Below, piece by piece: positions 27,775 to 36,657 of a stretch of 64,000 nucleotides of DNA. The DNA lies in NCBI GenBank assembly GCA_965205785.1, contig OZ242188.1:496001-560000 (forward strand). The letters are read 5' to 3'. Both the position numbers and the translations under genes were made by a program. Numbering within the stretch: the first letter of the stretch is position 1; every line of letters begins with the position of its first letter. Source of the DNA: BJGV01 sp965205785 (lineage in GTDB: Bacteria; Pseudomonadota; Gammaproteobacteria; Burkholderiales; Nitrosomonadaceae). The notes below the pieces were generated by a model. It saw only the letters and a list, made by a program, of their open reading frames with translations, was not told the DNA's origin and ran no database searches.

Positions 27775-28998
27775 CTAAATTCGGTAACGCCCTTTCTCCG
27801 GCCTGTCTACTCCTCTTGATAGCACTACTATACCTCCCTTGCTCATATGATAAAGAGTACGATCTGCTGCTGCATCAAAACCAATGCAACTATATGGAGT
27901 AATTTCGTTATGACGATCAACAATCACTCGTTTAAGTCGTGAGCCATGACGAATGATTGTGTAGTCCATGATGATACAATCCTCAAGTTCTACATCTTCC
28001 TCTAATACTACCTCACGACGCAGTATGGTATTTCGAACACGTGCACACTTCACCAATGAACCCGCGCCGATGACACTGTCTTGAATGTCACCTGAGAGAA
28101 TACGGGGCGAAGGACCCTGATAATTGCTGGAGTTAATAAACCAGCCCGGATTAAAAAGATTAAATTTAGGCTCCCCTCCCATTACATCATGGTGAGCGGC
28201 ATAAAATGTATCAATGTCACCAACGTCACGCCAGTAAGAATGTTCCTCATAGTCAGAAATTCCCGGAATGCGATTATCAGCAAAGTTATATGCAAATATT
28301 CGGTGACTATGAATGAGCCGTGGCAAGATATGACGGCCAAAATCGTTTTCTCCGCGCTCCTTTGCTTCATTTAACGCTGTAAGTAATACATCCGTTTCAA
28401 ACAGATAGTTACCCATGGAACCATATGAATGGCTCGGATCCGAAGGCATTGGAGGTGGATTATTTGGTTTTTCTAGAAAACCCTGGATACGACCGTCTTT
28501 GTCAGCGTCGATAATACCAAAGCTGTTAGCTTTATTTAGTGGCACGGGAATTGCCGCTACGGAAACATGAGCTGAGTGCTGACGATGAAAATCAATCATC
28601 TGTCTAATGTCCATACGATAGATGTGATCAGCCCCAAATACGGCAACCATATCAGGGGCATGTCTTTTTATTAGGCTTATATTCTGAAATACTGCATCAG
28701 ACGTGCCCTGAAACCACCCTTCACCCTCTCTCATTTGTGGGGGAACAAGAGTAACAAACTGTCCTGTATAACTATTAGTATATCCCCATGCCTTATTCAC
28801 ATGCTCGATTAATGACTGAGATTTATACTGTATTAATAAATAGATACTAAATATTTCTGAATTTACAAGGTTGCTAAGAACAAAATCTATAATACGGTAA
28901 CGGCTACCAAAGGGAACCGCCGGTTTAGATCGCTCAGCTGTGAGAGGGTCTAATCGAGAACCCTGACCACCGGCCAGAACCATAGCAAGTACTTTCAT
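27775..28998 (-). CDS. glgC: Glucose-1-phosphate adenylyltransferase
   Basis: This 407-residue enzyme makes ADP-glucose, the committed step of bacterial glycogen synthesis. The N-terminus MKVLAMVLAGGQGSRLDPLT is the nucleotide-binding loop, followed by ERSKPAVPFG and GTSDAVFQNI. The active-site block is VAVFGADHIYRMD, and the substrate-binding segment is GFLEKPNNPP. The C-terminus forms the left-handed beta-helix with regulatory sites. Start ATG overlaps the glgB stop by 4 bases (ATGA). No glycogen synthase gene glgA is in the window. Confidence 0.96.
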   Translation of the reverse strand: MKVLAMVLAGGQGSRLDPLTAERSKPAVPFGSRYRIIDFVLSNLVNSEIFSIYLLIQYKSQSLIEHVNKAWGYTNSYTGQFVTLVPPQMREGEGWFQGTSDAVFQNISLIKRHAPDMVAVFGADHIYRMDIRQMIDFHRQHSAHVSVAAIPVPLNKANSFGIIDADKDGRIQGFLEKPNNPPPMPSDPSHSYGSMGNYLFETDVLLTALNEAKERGENDFGRHILPRLIHSHRIFAYNFADNRIPGISDYEEHSYWRDVGDIDTFYAAHHDVMGGEPKFNLFNPGWFINSSNYQGPSPRILSGDIQDSVIGAGSLVKCARVRNTILRREVVLEEDVELEDCIIMDYTIIRHGSRLKRVIVDRHNEITPYSCIGFDAAADRTLYHMSKGGIVVLSRGVDRPEKGRYRI

Positions 28999-30959
28999 GA
29001 TTGATCTCCTGTTGGGATCTTTGAAAATGCTCCATTATTTATGGTTACAGGTTTTAGGATAAGTGTTGCAAGTGGTGGGAGAGTCAATGTTAGAGAAGAG
29101 GAGAAGCCCTGGTAGGCAAGAGATTCCGCCTCGAGTAAACCATTGTTTCCCATGTCACTACCACCATAATAATTTGCATCACTATTGAGGATTTCCTCCC
29201 ATTGACCCACATGGGGCACCCCAATAGTGTAATTTTTACGCGGCACCGGAGTAAAATTACATACTACTAGGACGACATCACCATGTTGGCTACTGTAACG
29301 CAAGAATCCTAAAATACCTTCCTCTTTAGCATCAGAACATACCCATGCAAATCCATCTGAACTAAAGTCGAGCTTATGTAATGCCTCTTGTTCGCGATAA
29401 ACACGATTTAGATCGGCCACCCATTGCTGAACACCTTTGTGCAGCGGATATTTAAGTACATACCATTCCAAACTTTCTTCATGCTTCCACTCACACTTCT
29501 GTCCAAACTCGCCACCCATGAACAGTAGTTTTTTGCCGGGGTGAGTCCACATCAGACCATATAGCAAGCGTAGATTAGCAAATTTTTGCCACTCGTCGCC
29601 TGGCATTTTACCGAGAAGCGCTCCCTTACCGTGAACAACCTCATCATGGGACAAAGGTAATACAAAGTTTTCGGAAAAAACGTAAGAAAGACCAAAAGTA
29701 ATTTGATTGTAGTGATGTTCACGAAACAGCGGATCTTGCTGAAAGTATTTCAGCGTATCATGCATCCAACCCATATTCCATTTCATACCAAAGCCTAGTC
29801 CCCCCATATAGGCGGGTCTGGAAACCATGGGCCAGGCTGTGGACTCTTCAGCTATAGTTTGTACGTCCGGATAATCTCGGTATACTGATTCGTTTAGGCT
29901 GCGCAGAAAACTTATGGCTTCCAAATTCTCACGTCCACCATGAACATTTGGTATCCACTCATCCTCCTTACGTCCATAATCTAGATAGAGCATTGAAGCA
30001 ACGGCGTCGACACGCAACCCGTCAATATGGTACTTGTCCAGCCAAAATAGAGCGTTGGATATGAGAAAAGCGCGTACTTCATCTCTCCCAAAATTGAATA
30101 TCGAGGTTTCCCAATCCGGATGGAACCCTTGTCGCGGATCATCATGCTCGTAAAGGCAGGTACCATCGAAGCAAGAAAGTCCATGTCCGTCAGTAGGAAA
30201 ATGTGCGGGCACCCAGTCAAGAATGACGCCGATACCAGCCTGATGTAGAGAATCGATCAGGAACATGAGATCTTGAGGCGTGCCATAACGAGCTGTTGGG
30301 GCAAAGTAACCCGTAATCTGGTAGCCCCAGGAGCCGTAGAAAGGATGTTCAGCAACCGGGAGTAATTCCACGTGGGTAAAACCCATCTCCTTCACATAAC
30401 CCACGAGACGGGAAGCTATCTCCCGGTAACTGAGAAAGCGATTCCTCTCCTCTGGAACACGTTGCCAGGAACCAAGATGCACCTCATAGGTGGACATAGG
30501 AGCGTCAAGTGCATTAAAGGAATGGCGTTCAGCCATCCATTCCCCATCACACCAATCATACTCTAATGCCCAAAGCCGCGAAGCACTACGTGGTGGCTTT
30601 TCGGCATAATAAGCAAAGGGATCAGCCTTTTCGATTTGCTCGCCATTAGTGCCGGTAATGTGAAATTTGTAACCATCACCCATAGCCGGTCCTGAAATAA
30701 ATCCTTCCCAAAGACCCGAGCCGTCGTCCCGACGATACAAAATATGGCTTTCTGCCTGCCAGTCGTTAAAGTCACCGATAACCGATACACTTTCAGCATT
30801 GGGAGCCCAGACACAAAATTGAAAACCATTTTGGCCATCCTTCTTTGCTACATGAGCACCAAGATACTTGTAGAGATGACTATGGGTACCTTCACGAAAA
30901 AGGTAAATGTCATGCTTATTAAAAAGGGTATGTGAAAGTACAGCAGTTTTAAGATTTAT
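28995..30959 (-). CDS. glgB: 1,4-alpha-glucan branching enzyme, apparent ATA start
   Basis: This GH13 protein of about 654 residues introduces alpha-1,6 branches into glycogen. It has the CBM48 domain (FCVWAPNAESVSVIGDFNDW), YEVHLGSWQRVPEE, HVELLPVAEHPFYGSWGYQ and ILDWVPAHFPTDGHGL. The nucleophile region is YHIDGLRVDAVASMLY, followed by TIAEESTAWPMVSRP and LSHDEVVHGKGALLGKM. The first ordinary start in frame, TTG at 30740, would cut away the CBM48 domain. The conserved N-terminus reaches NLKTAVLSHTLFNKHDIYLF, beginning at ATA 30959-30957, with GGAGGT five bases upstream. The ATA overlaps the mscS stop as ATAA, where ATGA would be usual. Confidence 0.88.
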   Translation of the reverse strand: MNLKTAVLSHTLFNKHDIYLFREGTHSHLYKYLGAHVAKKDGQNGFQFCVWAPNAESVSVIGDFNDWQAESHILYRRDDGSGLWEGFISGPAMGDGYKFHITGTNGEQIEKADPFAYYAEKPPRSASRLWALEYDWCDGEWMAERHSFNALDAPMSTYEVHLGSWQRVPEERNRFLSYREIASRLVGYVKEMGFTHVELLPVAEHPFYGSWGYQITGYFAPTARYGTPQDLMFLIDSLHQAGIGVILDWVPAHFPTDGHGLSCFDGTCLYEHDDPRQGFHPDWETSIFNFGRDEVRAFLISNALFWLDKYHIDGLRVDAVASMLYLDYGRKEDEWIPNVHGGRENLEAISFLRSLNESVYRDYPDVQTIAEESTAWPMVSRPAYMGGLGFGMKWNMGWMHDTLKYFQQDPLFREHHYNQITFGLSYVFSENFVLPLSHDEVVHGKGALLGKMPGDEWQKFANLRLLYGLMWTHPGKKLLFMGGEFGQKCEWKHEESLEWYVLKYPLHKGVQQWVADLNRVYREQEALHKLDFSSDGFAWVCSDAKEEGILGFLRYSSQHGDVVLVVCNFTPVPRKNYTIGVPHVGQWEEILNSDANYYGGSDMGNNGLLEAESLAYQGFSSSLTLTLPPLATLILKPVTINNGAFSKIPTGDQS

Positions 30960-31906
30960 CGTGCACCTCCGGGCTCTTCACCACTATCCCGAGACAGCTG
31001 TGTGCCTATATCCTGGGACAGGTTAAAGGGCGGACTTGAACCATCCCTGAGCTGGCCAGCATAGAGTGTAAGATGAGGAAAAGGAATCTCAATACCAGCA
31101 GCATCGAAGGCATATTTTAGACGGCGCAAATACTCGCGGCGTACGCTCCACTGCTTAATAGGTATAACCTTAAAACGACAACGTAAAATTACTGCTGAGT
31201 CACCCCATTCATTTACACCAGCAATTTCTATATCTTCTAAAATTTTGGAAGAGAATGTTGGGTCAGCACACAGCTCAGTACCCACGTCATACATTACCTT
31301 TAGCGCCTGATCAATATCCTCCCGATAAGCAATCCCCACATCAATTACCGCTCGGGCGTAACCACGAGTCATATTGGTAACTGTGGTAATAGCACCATTA
31401 GGTACGTAATGAACATTGCCATAATAATCACGCATCTGTACGTAACGTAATGTGACCTCTTCTACTATGCCAGATTTTCCGCCAACCTCAACCACATCTC
31501 CCTGACGAAGCTGATTTTCTAACAATAAGAATATGCCAGTAAAATAATCTTTAACAAGACTTTGAGCACCAAATCCTATCGCTAAACCTACCACACCAGC
31601 AGCACCGAGTAGAGGTGCAATAGCAATACCTAACTCCCCTAATACCACGATGCCGGTAACCAACCAAATGATAACTGAAGCAATATAACGAAACACCCGG
31701 CCGAGGGTTTCAGCACGCTTCACCTCCTCAGGATCTTCAAGATAATTTTTTGTAAGGTGAGTTCGGAAGGTACGGATCAGTTTTTGAACAAGGGCTAAAA
31801 TAATCCACCCTGCTACAATAATTAACACAATCCGTAAACCTGTCATAATTATTGGTGAGATTTGGTACCCAAATAGAACGATATTGTCTGGTAAAGCTTG
31901 TTCCAT
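30956..31906 (-). CDS. MscS-family mechanosensitive channel
   Basis: This 316-residue inner-membrane channel opens under membrane tension and releases solutes after osmotic downshock. Start at 31906 is chosen because of the AGGAAG ribosome binding site 6 nt upstream; an upstream in-frame start at 31981 adds unconserved residues. Transmembrane segments appear at about residues 19-38, 68-88 and 92-112. The pore helix has the Gly/Ala pattern LLGAAGVVGLAIGFGAQSLVKD, followed by the beta-domain GDVVEVGGKSGIVEEVTLR and YVPNGAITTVTNMTRGYARA. It heads the glycogen operon and overlaps glgB by 4 bases, an unusual association. Short MscS homologue; no gene symbol is assigned. Confidence 0.88.
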   Translation of the reverse strand: MEQALPDNIVLFGYQISPIIMTGLRIVLIIVAGWIILALVQKLIRTFRTHLTKNYLEDPEEVKRAETLGRVFRYIASVIIWLVTGIVVLGELGIAIAPLLGAAGVVGLAIGFGAQSLVKDYFTGIFLLLENQLRQGDVVEVGGKSGIVEEVTLRYVQMRDYYGNVHYVPNGAITTVTNMTRGYARAVIDVGIAYREDIDQALKVMYDVGTELCADPTFSSKILEDIEIAGVNEWGDSAVILRCRFKVIPIKQWSVRREYLRRLKYAFDAAGIEIPFPHLTLYAGQLRDGSSPPFNLSQDIGTQLSRDSGEEPGGAR

Positions 31907-32161
31907 TATTCTTCCTTGTCCCTGTTTGTAATACAAAAAACTCTTAATTGTTATACTCTTGCTTAAGATTATATCACTCAAATAAGCTAAGAAGCGGGTA
32001 GAGCAAGGGAGAAAAACCCGGCTCCTATTTTCACCGGCCCGACCTAAACGAATATCTGAAATAAATATAATAAATTAGTTATGAGTTCCGAACCACCAAC
32101 TCTTGCTATTCAAAAAGCTTAAGAGTAAACTTGATTGATTGTTACAAAATCAAGTTCCACG

Positions 32162-32761
32162 ATGACTGATACTATAAAAACTCATGGCGGCAGACGTCTG
32201 GGCGCTGGGCGCAAACTCGGTAACAACATGGCTCAACCCACTACAGTTGTACGTGTTCCGGTAAATACGGTTAAAACTATCAAGAACTTTGTTTCTACTC
32301 TGACAAGAGAACATGCGTCACAAACACATGTTGGCTTTTCTGATCTAATCCAATTCATACGGGCTAGACAGCACATCACTCTTCCACTCTATACGTCGAA
32401 AGTAGCCGCCGGTTTTCCATCTCCAGCCGATGATCATGTTGAGAAGCGACTCAATCCAAGTGATTATCTCGTGGAAAATGATACTGCAACCTTCTTCGTG
32501 CGTGTCAAAGGTGACTCAATGATAGAAGCCGGTATCTTTGATAATGATGTACTGGTTATTGACCGTTCTAAAACTCATCAGACCGGCGATATTGTTCTTG
32601 CAATGCTAGATGGAGAATTTACCGTAAAAATTCTAACGCAATCTAAAAAAGGTGTGAGCCTTATCCCAGCCAACCGAAATTACTCTGTTATTGAAGTCAA
32701 GAAAAAACAATCCCTTGAGATCTGGGGTGTTGTTACCGGATCTATGCGTAAATTTAAATGA
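32162..32761 (+). CDS. umuD: UmuD-type S24 peptidase with N-terminal DNA-binding-like extension
   Basis: This 199-residue SOS mutagenesis protein is longer than E. coli UmuD (139). The C-terminal half has the full self-cleavage apparatus: cleavage site A83-G84 (VAAGFPSP), Ser119 in VKGDSMIEAG and Lys156 in GEFTVKIL. The spacings (35 and 37 residues) are identical to those of E. coli UmuD. The extra N-terminus contains GGRRLGAGRKLG and PTTVVRVPVNTVKTIKNFV, reminiscent of small DNA-binding proteins. A TTG at 32135 could add 9 residues. umuC overlaps by 4 bases. RecA-stimulated cleavage is expected. No LexA box was found upstream. Confidence 0.87.
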   Translation: MTDTIKTHGGRRLGAGRKLGNNMAQPTTVVRVPVNTVKTIKNFVSTLTREHASQTHVGFSDLIQFIRARQHITLPLYTSKVAAGFPSPADDHVEKRLNPSDYLVENDTATFFVRVKGDSMIEAGIFDNDVLVIDRSKTHQTGDIVLAMLDGEFTVKILTQSKKGVSLIPANRNYSVIEVKKKQSLEIWGVVTGSMRKFK

Positions 32762-34044
32762 GTCGTTCTATTGCTCTCGTTGACTGCAATAATTTTTACG
32801 TTAGTTGTGAGCGAGTATTTAATCCAAAATTAAAAAATAAACCAGTAGTAGTACTTTCCAACAATGACAGCTGTGCGGTTGCCAGAAGCGAAGAAGTGAA
32901 GACACTTGGTGTGGGAATGGGAGAACCCTGGTTTCAGTTTAAAGACCTAGTAAAGAAACATAACATCATTATCTGCTCCTCCAATTATGCACTATATGCT
33001 GACATGTCTGATCGGGTAATGAGTATCCTCTCTGAGTTCGGATTTAATCAAGAAATATATTCTATTGATGAATGTTTTCTGGATCTTACAGGACCCCAGA
33101 AAGGCGGCCTGACTAGTTATGTACAAAAAATTCGTAGGTGTATTCAACAACAAACTGGATTACCTGTATGCATAGGAATCGGAACGTCCAAAACACTAGC
33201 AAAACTCGCGAACCACATTGCTAAGAAGAATGGACCGTTCCAGGGTATATGCAACTTCAACGCTATGACTGTACAGAAACAAAATAAATGGCTACACAAG
33301 ATTAAAATTGGAGAAATATGGGGTATTGGAAAACAACTTGCGCCAAAATTACACCAAATTGGTATTTATAATGCATTTAATCTTAAACATGCTAACCCAG
33401 AGATACTAAGTTTGCAGTTCTCGGTCTCTCTGAAAAAAACTATCTATGAGCTTAACAATATAGCTTGTGTTGAATTGGAAGAAACAACCGCGCCCAAAAA
33501 ACAAATAGCTTGTTCCCGTTCCTTTGGTGTACTAATAACTAGTTTTAAAAATCTAGAACAATCCATTACTCTTTATGTTAGCCGTGCTGCCGAGAAACTA
33601 CGCCAACAAAACTCATATACAAAATCGATCCACATTTATATCCGTACCAGCCCATTCAACAAGAAAGAATCTTGCTACGCTAACAGCATGACCATCTCGT
33701 TACCAGAACAAACAGACAATACCCTGACACTTATAAGATTTGCATCGCTTGGACTACGTAAGATTTACCGTAACGGATATAAATACCAAAAGGCAGGAAT
33801 CCTACTATCTAAAATTGTATCAAGTAAAGAATGCCAACCTAGCCTGCTTAGTAAAAAAAAGAGGCAAATAAAATCAGATAACCTAATGATAGTACTAGAT
33901 CAGATCAATACACTAATGGGGAAGAAAATGTTGACGGTTGCAGCCGAAGGTATAACACAACCATGGAAGATGAGACAAAGCAACAGAAGTCCGGGATATA
34001 CAACTAACTGGAATGATCTGATAGTAGTTGATCGGTTTATATAA
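32758..34044 (+). CDS. umuC: DNA polymerase V catalytic subunit UmuC
   Basis: This 428-residue Y-family polymerase acts in translesion synthesis with cleaved UmuD. Motifs are ALVDCNNFYVSCERVFNP (first metal-binding Asp), VVVLSNNDSCAVARS, YSIDECFLDLTG (the catalytic SxDE) and VCIGIGTSKTLAKLANHIAKK. The little-finger region is followed by the UmuC-specific C-terminal domain (ITQPWKMRQSNRSPGYTTNW). Length matches E. coli UmuC (422). Start ATG at 32758 overlaps the umuD stop (ATGA), a standard two-gene operon. Confidence 0.95.
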   Translation: MSRSIALVDCNNFYVSCERVFNPKLKNKPVVVLSNNDSCAVARSEEVKTLGVGMGEPWFQFKDLVKKHNIIICSSNYALYADMSDRVMSILSEFGFNQEIYSIDECFLDLTGPQKGGLTSYVQKIRRCIQQQTGLPVCIGIGTSKTLAKLANHIAKKNGPFQGICNFNAMTVQKQNKWLHKIKIGEIWGIGKQLAPKLHQIGIYNAFNLKHANPEILSLQFSVSLKKTIYELNNIACVELEETTAPKKQIACSRSFGVLITSFKNLEQSITLYVSRAAEKLRQQNSYTKSIHIYIRTSPFNKKESCYANSMTISLPEQTDNTLTLIRFASLGLRKIYRNGYKYQKAGILLSKIVSSKECQPSLLSKKKRQIKSDNLMIVLDQINTLMGKKMLTVAAEGITQPWKMRQSNRSPGYTTNWNDLIVVDRFI

Positions 34045-34061
34045 AATCCTGAACCAGGGTT
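34045..34061 (+). terminator. Possible short terminator hairpin after umuC
   Basis: AATCCTG, loop AAC, CAGGGTT form a 7-bp stem (one G-T pair) directly after the umuC stop. There is no proper T run after it (AAATTTC), so termination is uncertain. Confidence 0.3.
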
Positions 34062-34255
34062 AAATTTCTACGCCGTATATATAGCAGTTAATTCTACAAA
34101 AACCCTATAAAATTGATTTTTCGGGAAGTTAAAATTCTTGATGGTTAAGCCAGAGATCCCCTATTTATCTACATAATTGGCAGGCTTTCGTGTTTAGTTT
34201 ATGCAACTTACGTGCTAAAATGCTGTCGTAGAGGGAGTTCAACAGAATATTAGAT

Positions 34256-34270
34256 AAGGAGAGCAATATA
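34256..34270 (+). promoter_or_regulatory. Ribosome binding site that points to an ATA start for ispH
   Basis: AAGGAGAG at 34256-34263 is a strong Shine-Dalgarno sequence. Six bases after GGAG comes ATA (34268-34270), in frame with the conserved IspH N-terminus. The nearest ATG/GTG/TTG in frame is a GTG 78 bases further on. The site therefore decides in favour of ATA as start. Confidence 0.75.
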
Positions 34271-35206
34271 GAAACCATACTTGCTAACCCGAGAGGATTT
34301 TGTGCCGGAGTAGTACGCGCTGTAGAAATCGTCGAGCAAGCACTGGTGCTTTATGGGGCACCGATCTATGTACTGCACCAGATCGTTCATAATCAGCAGG
34401 TAATACACGATTTGGAAGCACGTGGAGTTATTTTTACCGAAGATATGAAGAGTATCCCGCCTGGAAAAGTAACTGTTCTCAGCGCTCATGGTGTATCCGA
34501 TGCCGTTATGGAAGCTGCCCAAGCTCAAGATCTGGAAATTATCGATGCAACTTGTCCACTTGTCACCAAAGTGCATTTACAAGCCCAACGTTATAGTAAA
34601 AACGGATATGAAGTGGTAATTATCGGCCATCGAGGGCATGTCGAAGTAGAGGGCACATATGGACGAGTACGTGGAACAGTGCATGTGGTTGGTTCTGTAG
34701 AAGATGTTCAGAATCTTGTGGTTTCTGATCCAGAACGAGTGGCGTATGTAACCCAAACCACCCTTAGCCTAGATGATACCCGTTTCATAGTGCAGGCTCT
34801 GAAAAATCGCTTTCCAGAGGCGCAAGGTCCTGAGCTATCAGATATCTGCTATGCGACACAAAACCGTCAAAATGCAGTGAGAAGCCTTGCAGAAAAAGTT
34901 GATGTCATTTTGGTGGTAGGTGCTCGAAATAGCTCTAATTCTTCACGTTTACAAGAAGTAGGTGAAATGAGTGGAGTAAATGCCTATTTAATTCAGGATG
35001 CTGATGAGATTTTGCCAGACTGGCTTGTTAATAGTTCCAAAATAGGCGTAACTGCTGGCGCTTCCACTCCTGAAGTATTGGTGCAGGGTGTTCTTGATCG
35101 TTTACAGAATCTTGGAGTAAGTAGTATTGAGGAGATGGAAGGAGTATCAGAAGACATCACGTTCAAACTTCCCGCAGCACTATTGCGAGAACAGAAACCA
35201 TTGTAA
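34268..35206 (+). CDS. ispH: 4-hydroxy-3-methylbut-2-enyl diphosphate reductase, apparent ATA start
   Basis: This iron-sulfur enzyme of about 312 residues makes isopentenyl and dimethylallyl diphosphate in the last step of the MEP pathway. The conserved N-terminus ETILANPRGFCAGVVRAVEI includes the first cluster Cys (in RGFCAG). The other two are in DATCPLVTKVH and DICYATQNRQ. AHGVSD and TAGASTPEVLVQGV are also conserved. The first conventional start, GTG at 34346, would delete the first cluster Cys and inactivate the enzyme. The frame extends to ATA at 34268, placed six bases after a strong ribosome binding site, where ATG is expected. The gene leads into the hopanoid cluster, whose substrates derive from this pathway. 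Confidence 0.9.
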   Translation: METILANPRGFCAGVVRAVEIVEQALVLYGAPIYVLHQIVHNQQVIHDLEARGVIFTEDMKSIPPGKVTVLSAHGVSDAVMEAAQAQDLEIIDATCPLVTKVHLQAQRYSKNGYEVVIIGHRGHVEVEGTYGRVRGTVHVVGSVEDVQNLVVSDPERVAYVTQTTLSLDDTRFIVQALKNRFPEAQGPELSDICYATQNRQNAVRSLAEKVDVILVVGARNSSNSSRLQEVGEMSGVNAYLIQDADEILPDWLVNSSKIGVTAGASTPEVLVQGVLDRLQNLGVSSIEEMEGVSEDITFKLPAALLREQKPL

Positions 35207-35296
35207 TTGTGTAACAAAATAGAATATAAGGGTAGCTATTTTCCCTATGAATGACTATCATTCGGCCTATTAAATTATTTTTGGAGAGACTTACTC

Positions 35297-36406
35297 ATGG
35301 GAGTTCCATTACGTCAACAACTAGCTGTGGCAGGTTACCTGTTAAAACAAAAGCTGAAAGGGGTAAAGAAATATCCAATGGTTTTAATGCTGGAGCCACT
35401 TTTTCGTTGTAATTTGGCCTGTGGGGGCTGTGGAAAAATAGATTACTCCGATGAAATCTTAGACAAACGCCTTTCCTATGAAGAATGTATGCAAGCTGTT
35501 GATGAATGTGATGCCCCCATGGTATCAATTCCGGGTGGAGAACCACTAATCCACAAAGAAATGCCAAAAATAGTTGAGGGAATAGTCGCGCGTAAAAAAT
35601 ACGTCTATCTGTGTACAAATGCACTCTTATTGAAAAAGAAGATTGGGGACTATAAGCCATCTCCGTATTTAACTATGTCTGTCCATTTGGACGGAATGAA
35701 AGAAAGGCACGATACCTCCGTCTGCCAAGAGGGGGTTTTTGATAGGGCAGTTGAAGCAATAAAAATAGCCGTAAAGAAAGGCTTTAGAGTCACCGTGAAC
35801 TGCACTCTCTTTCAAGGTGAAACTCCAGAAGATGTTGCTGAATTTCTTGATTACGCTATGACCTTAGGTGTGGAAGGAGCAACTATTGCACCTGGATTTA
35901 GCTATGAGCGAGCACCCCAGCAAGATGTATTTATTAAAGGTAAAGACACCAAAAATTTGTTTCGAGGTATTTTTAAACTCGGTAAAAAACGGAACTGGAA
36001 ATTAAATCACTCAACGCTATACCTTGATTTTCTAGCAGGTAATCAAAGCTATGACTGCACCCCATGGGGTAACCCAACCCGTAATGTGTTTGGTTGGCAG
36101 AAACCCTGTTATTTACTATCAGACGAAGGCTATGTATCTAGTTTCCAAGAGCTTCTGGATGAAACACCTTGGGAAAAATATGGGAATACTAATAACCCAA
36201 AATGTGTACAATGTATGGCGCATTGTGGTTATGAAGCAACTGCGGTTGAAGATATGATGCAACATCCTCTGAAAGGACTACTTACATCTATACGAGGTCC
36301 AAAAACTGTGGGGCCAATGGTAGCTGAACCAGTTCCTAAATGGATAATTGAGGAGCAGGAAGAACAGAATAAACTTTCAGGAATTCCTATTACGGTTGTA
36401 CGGTAG
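35297..36406 (+). CDS. hpnH: Adenosylhopane synthase, radical SAM protein HpnH
   Basis: This 369-residue radical SAM enzyme attaches 5'-deoxyadenosine to diploptene, giving adenosylhopane, the first step of hopanoid side-chain building. The cluster motif CxxxCxxC is C38, C42 and C45 (RCNLACGGCGKID). The SAM-binding block VSIPGGEPLIH follows, and the C-terminal region has further cysteines (CVQCMAHCGYEAT). Start MGVPLRQQLAVAGYLLKQKL is the family's usual beginning. An AGGAGA-like TGGAGAGAC precedes the ATG. It lies 90 bp after ispH on the same strand. Confidence 0.95.
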   Translation: MGVPLRQQLAVAGYLLKQKLKGVKKYPMVLMLEPLFRCNLACGGCGKIDYSDEILDKRLSYEECMQAVDECDAPMVSIPGGEPLIHKEMPKIVEGIVARKKYVYLCTNALLLKKKIGDYKPSPYLTMSVHLDGMKERHDTSVCQEGVFDRAVEAIKIAVKKGFRVTVNCTLFQGETPEDVAEFLDYAMTLGVEGATIAPGFSYERAPQQDVFIKGKDTKNLFRGIFKLGKKRNWKLNHSTLYLDFLAGNQSYDCTPWGNPTRNVFGWQKPCYLLSDEGYVSSFQELLDETPWEKYGNTNNPKCVQCMAHCGYEATAVEDMMQHPLKGLLTSIRGPKTVGPMVAEPVPKWIIEEQEEQNKLSGIPITVVR

Positions 36407-36657
36407 CTCTTATTATACCTAATAAAAAATAACTGATCTTTTTGTTTGAATTGTACAAAACAAATTTGATTAATTCTTACTAGGCATAATAATTGGTTGT
36501 ATTCTTGTCCTGCTCTGCTGATAAACTACTATCAGCTCGTCATATCCATAGCCACCATTTCCCTGCTTGTCATCCTTACTTTATACTTGGATATAATACG
36601 AACATAGCAATCAATATTTAGTTGATTTGAAGTATGCTTGTTGGAAGGATCACAGTC

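Noticed and set aside
30740..30959. TTG at 30740 as glgB start
   Set aside because: It would remove the CBM48 domain, whose conserved residues are encoded upstream in the same frame.
31990..32161. LexA box upstream of umuDC
   Set aside because: No CTGT-N8-ACAG or close variant was seen by eye. A weight-matrix scan would be needed to exclude a weak site.
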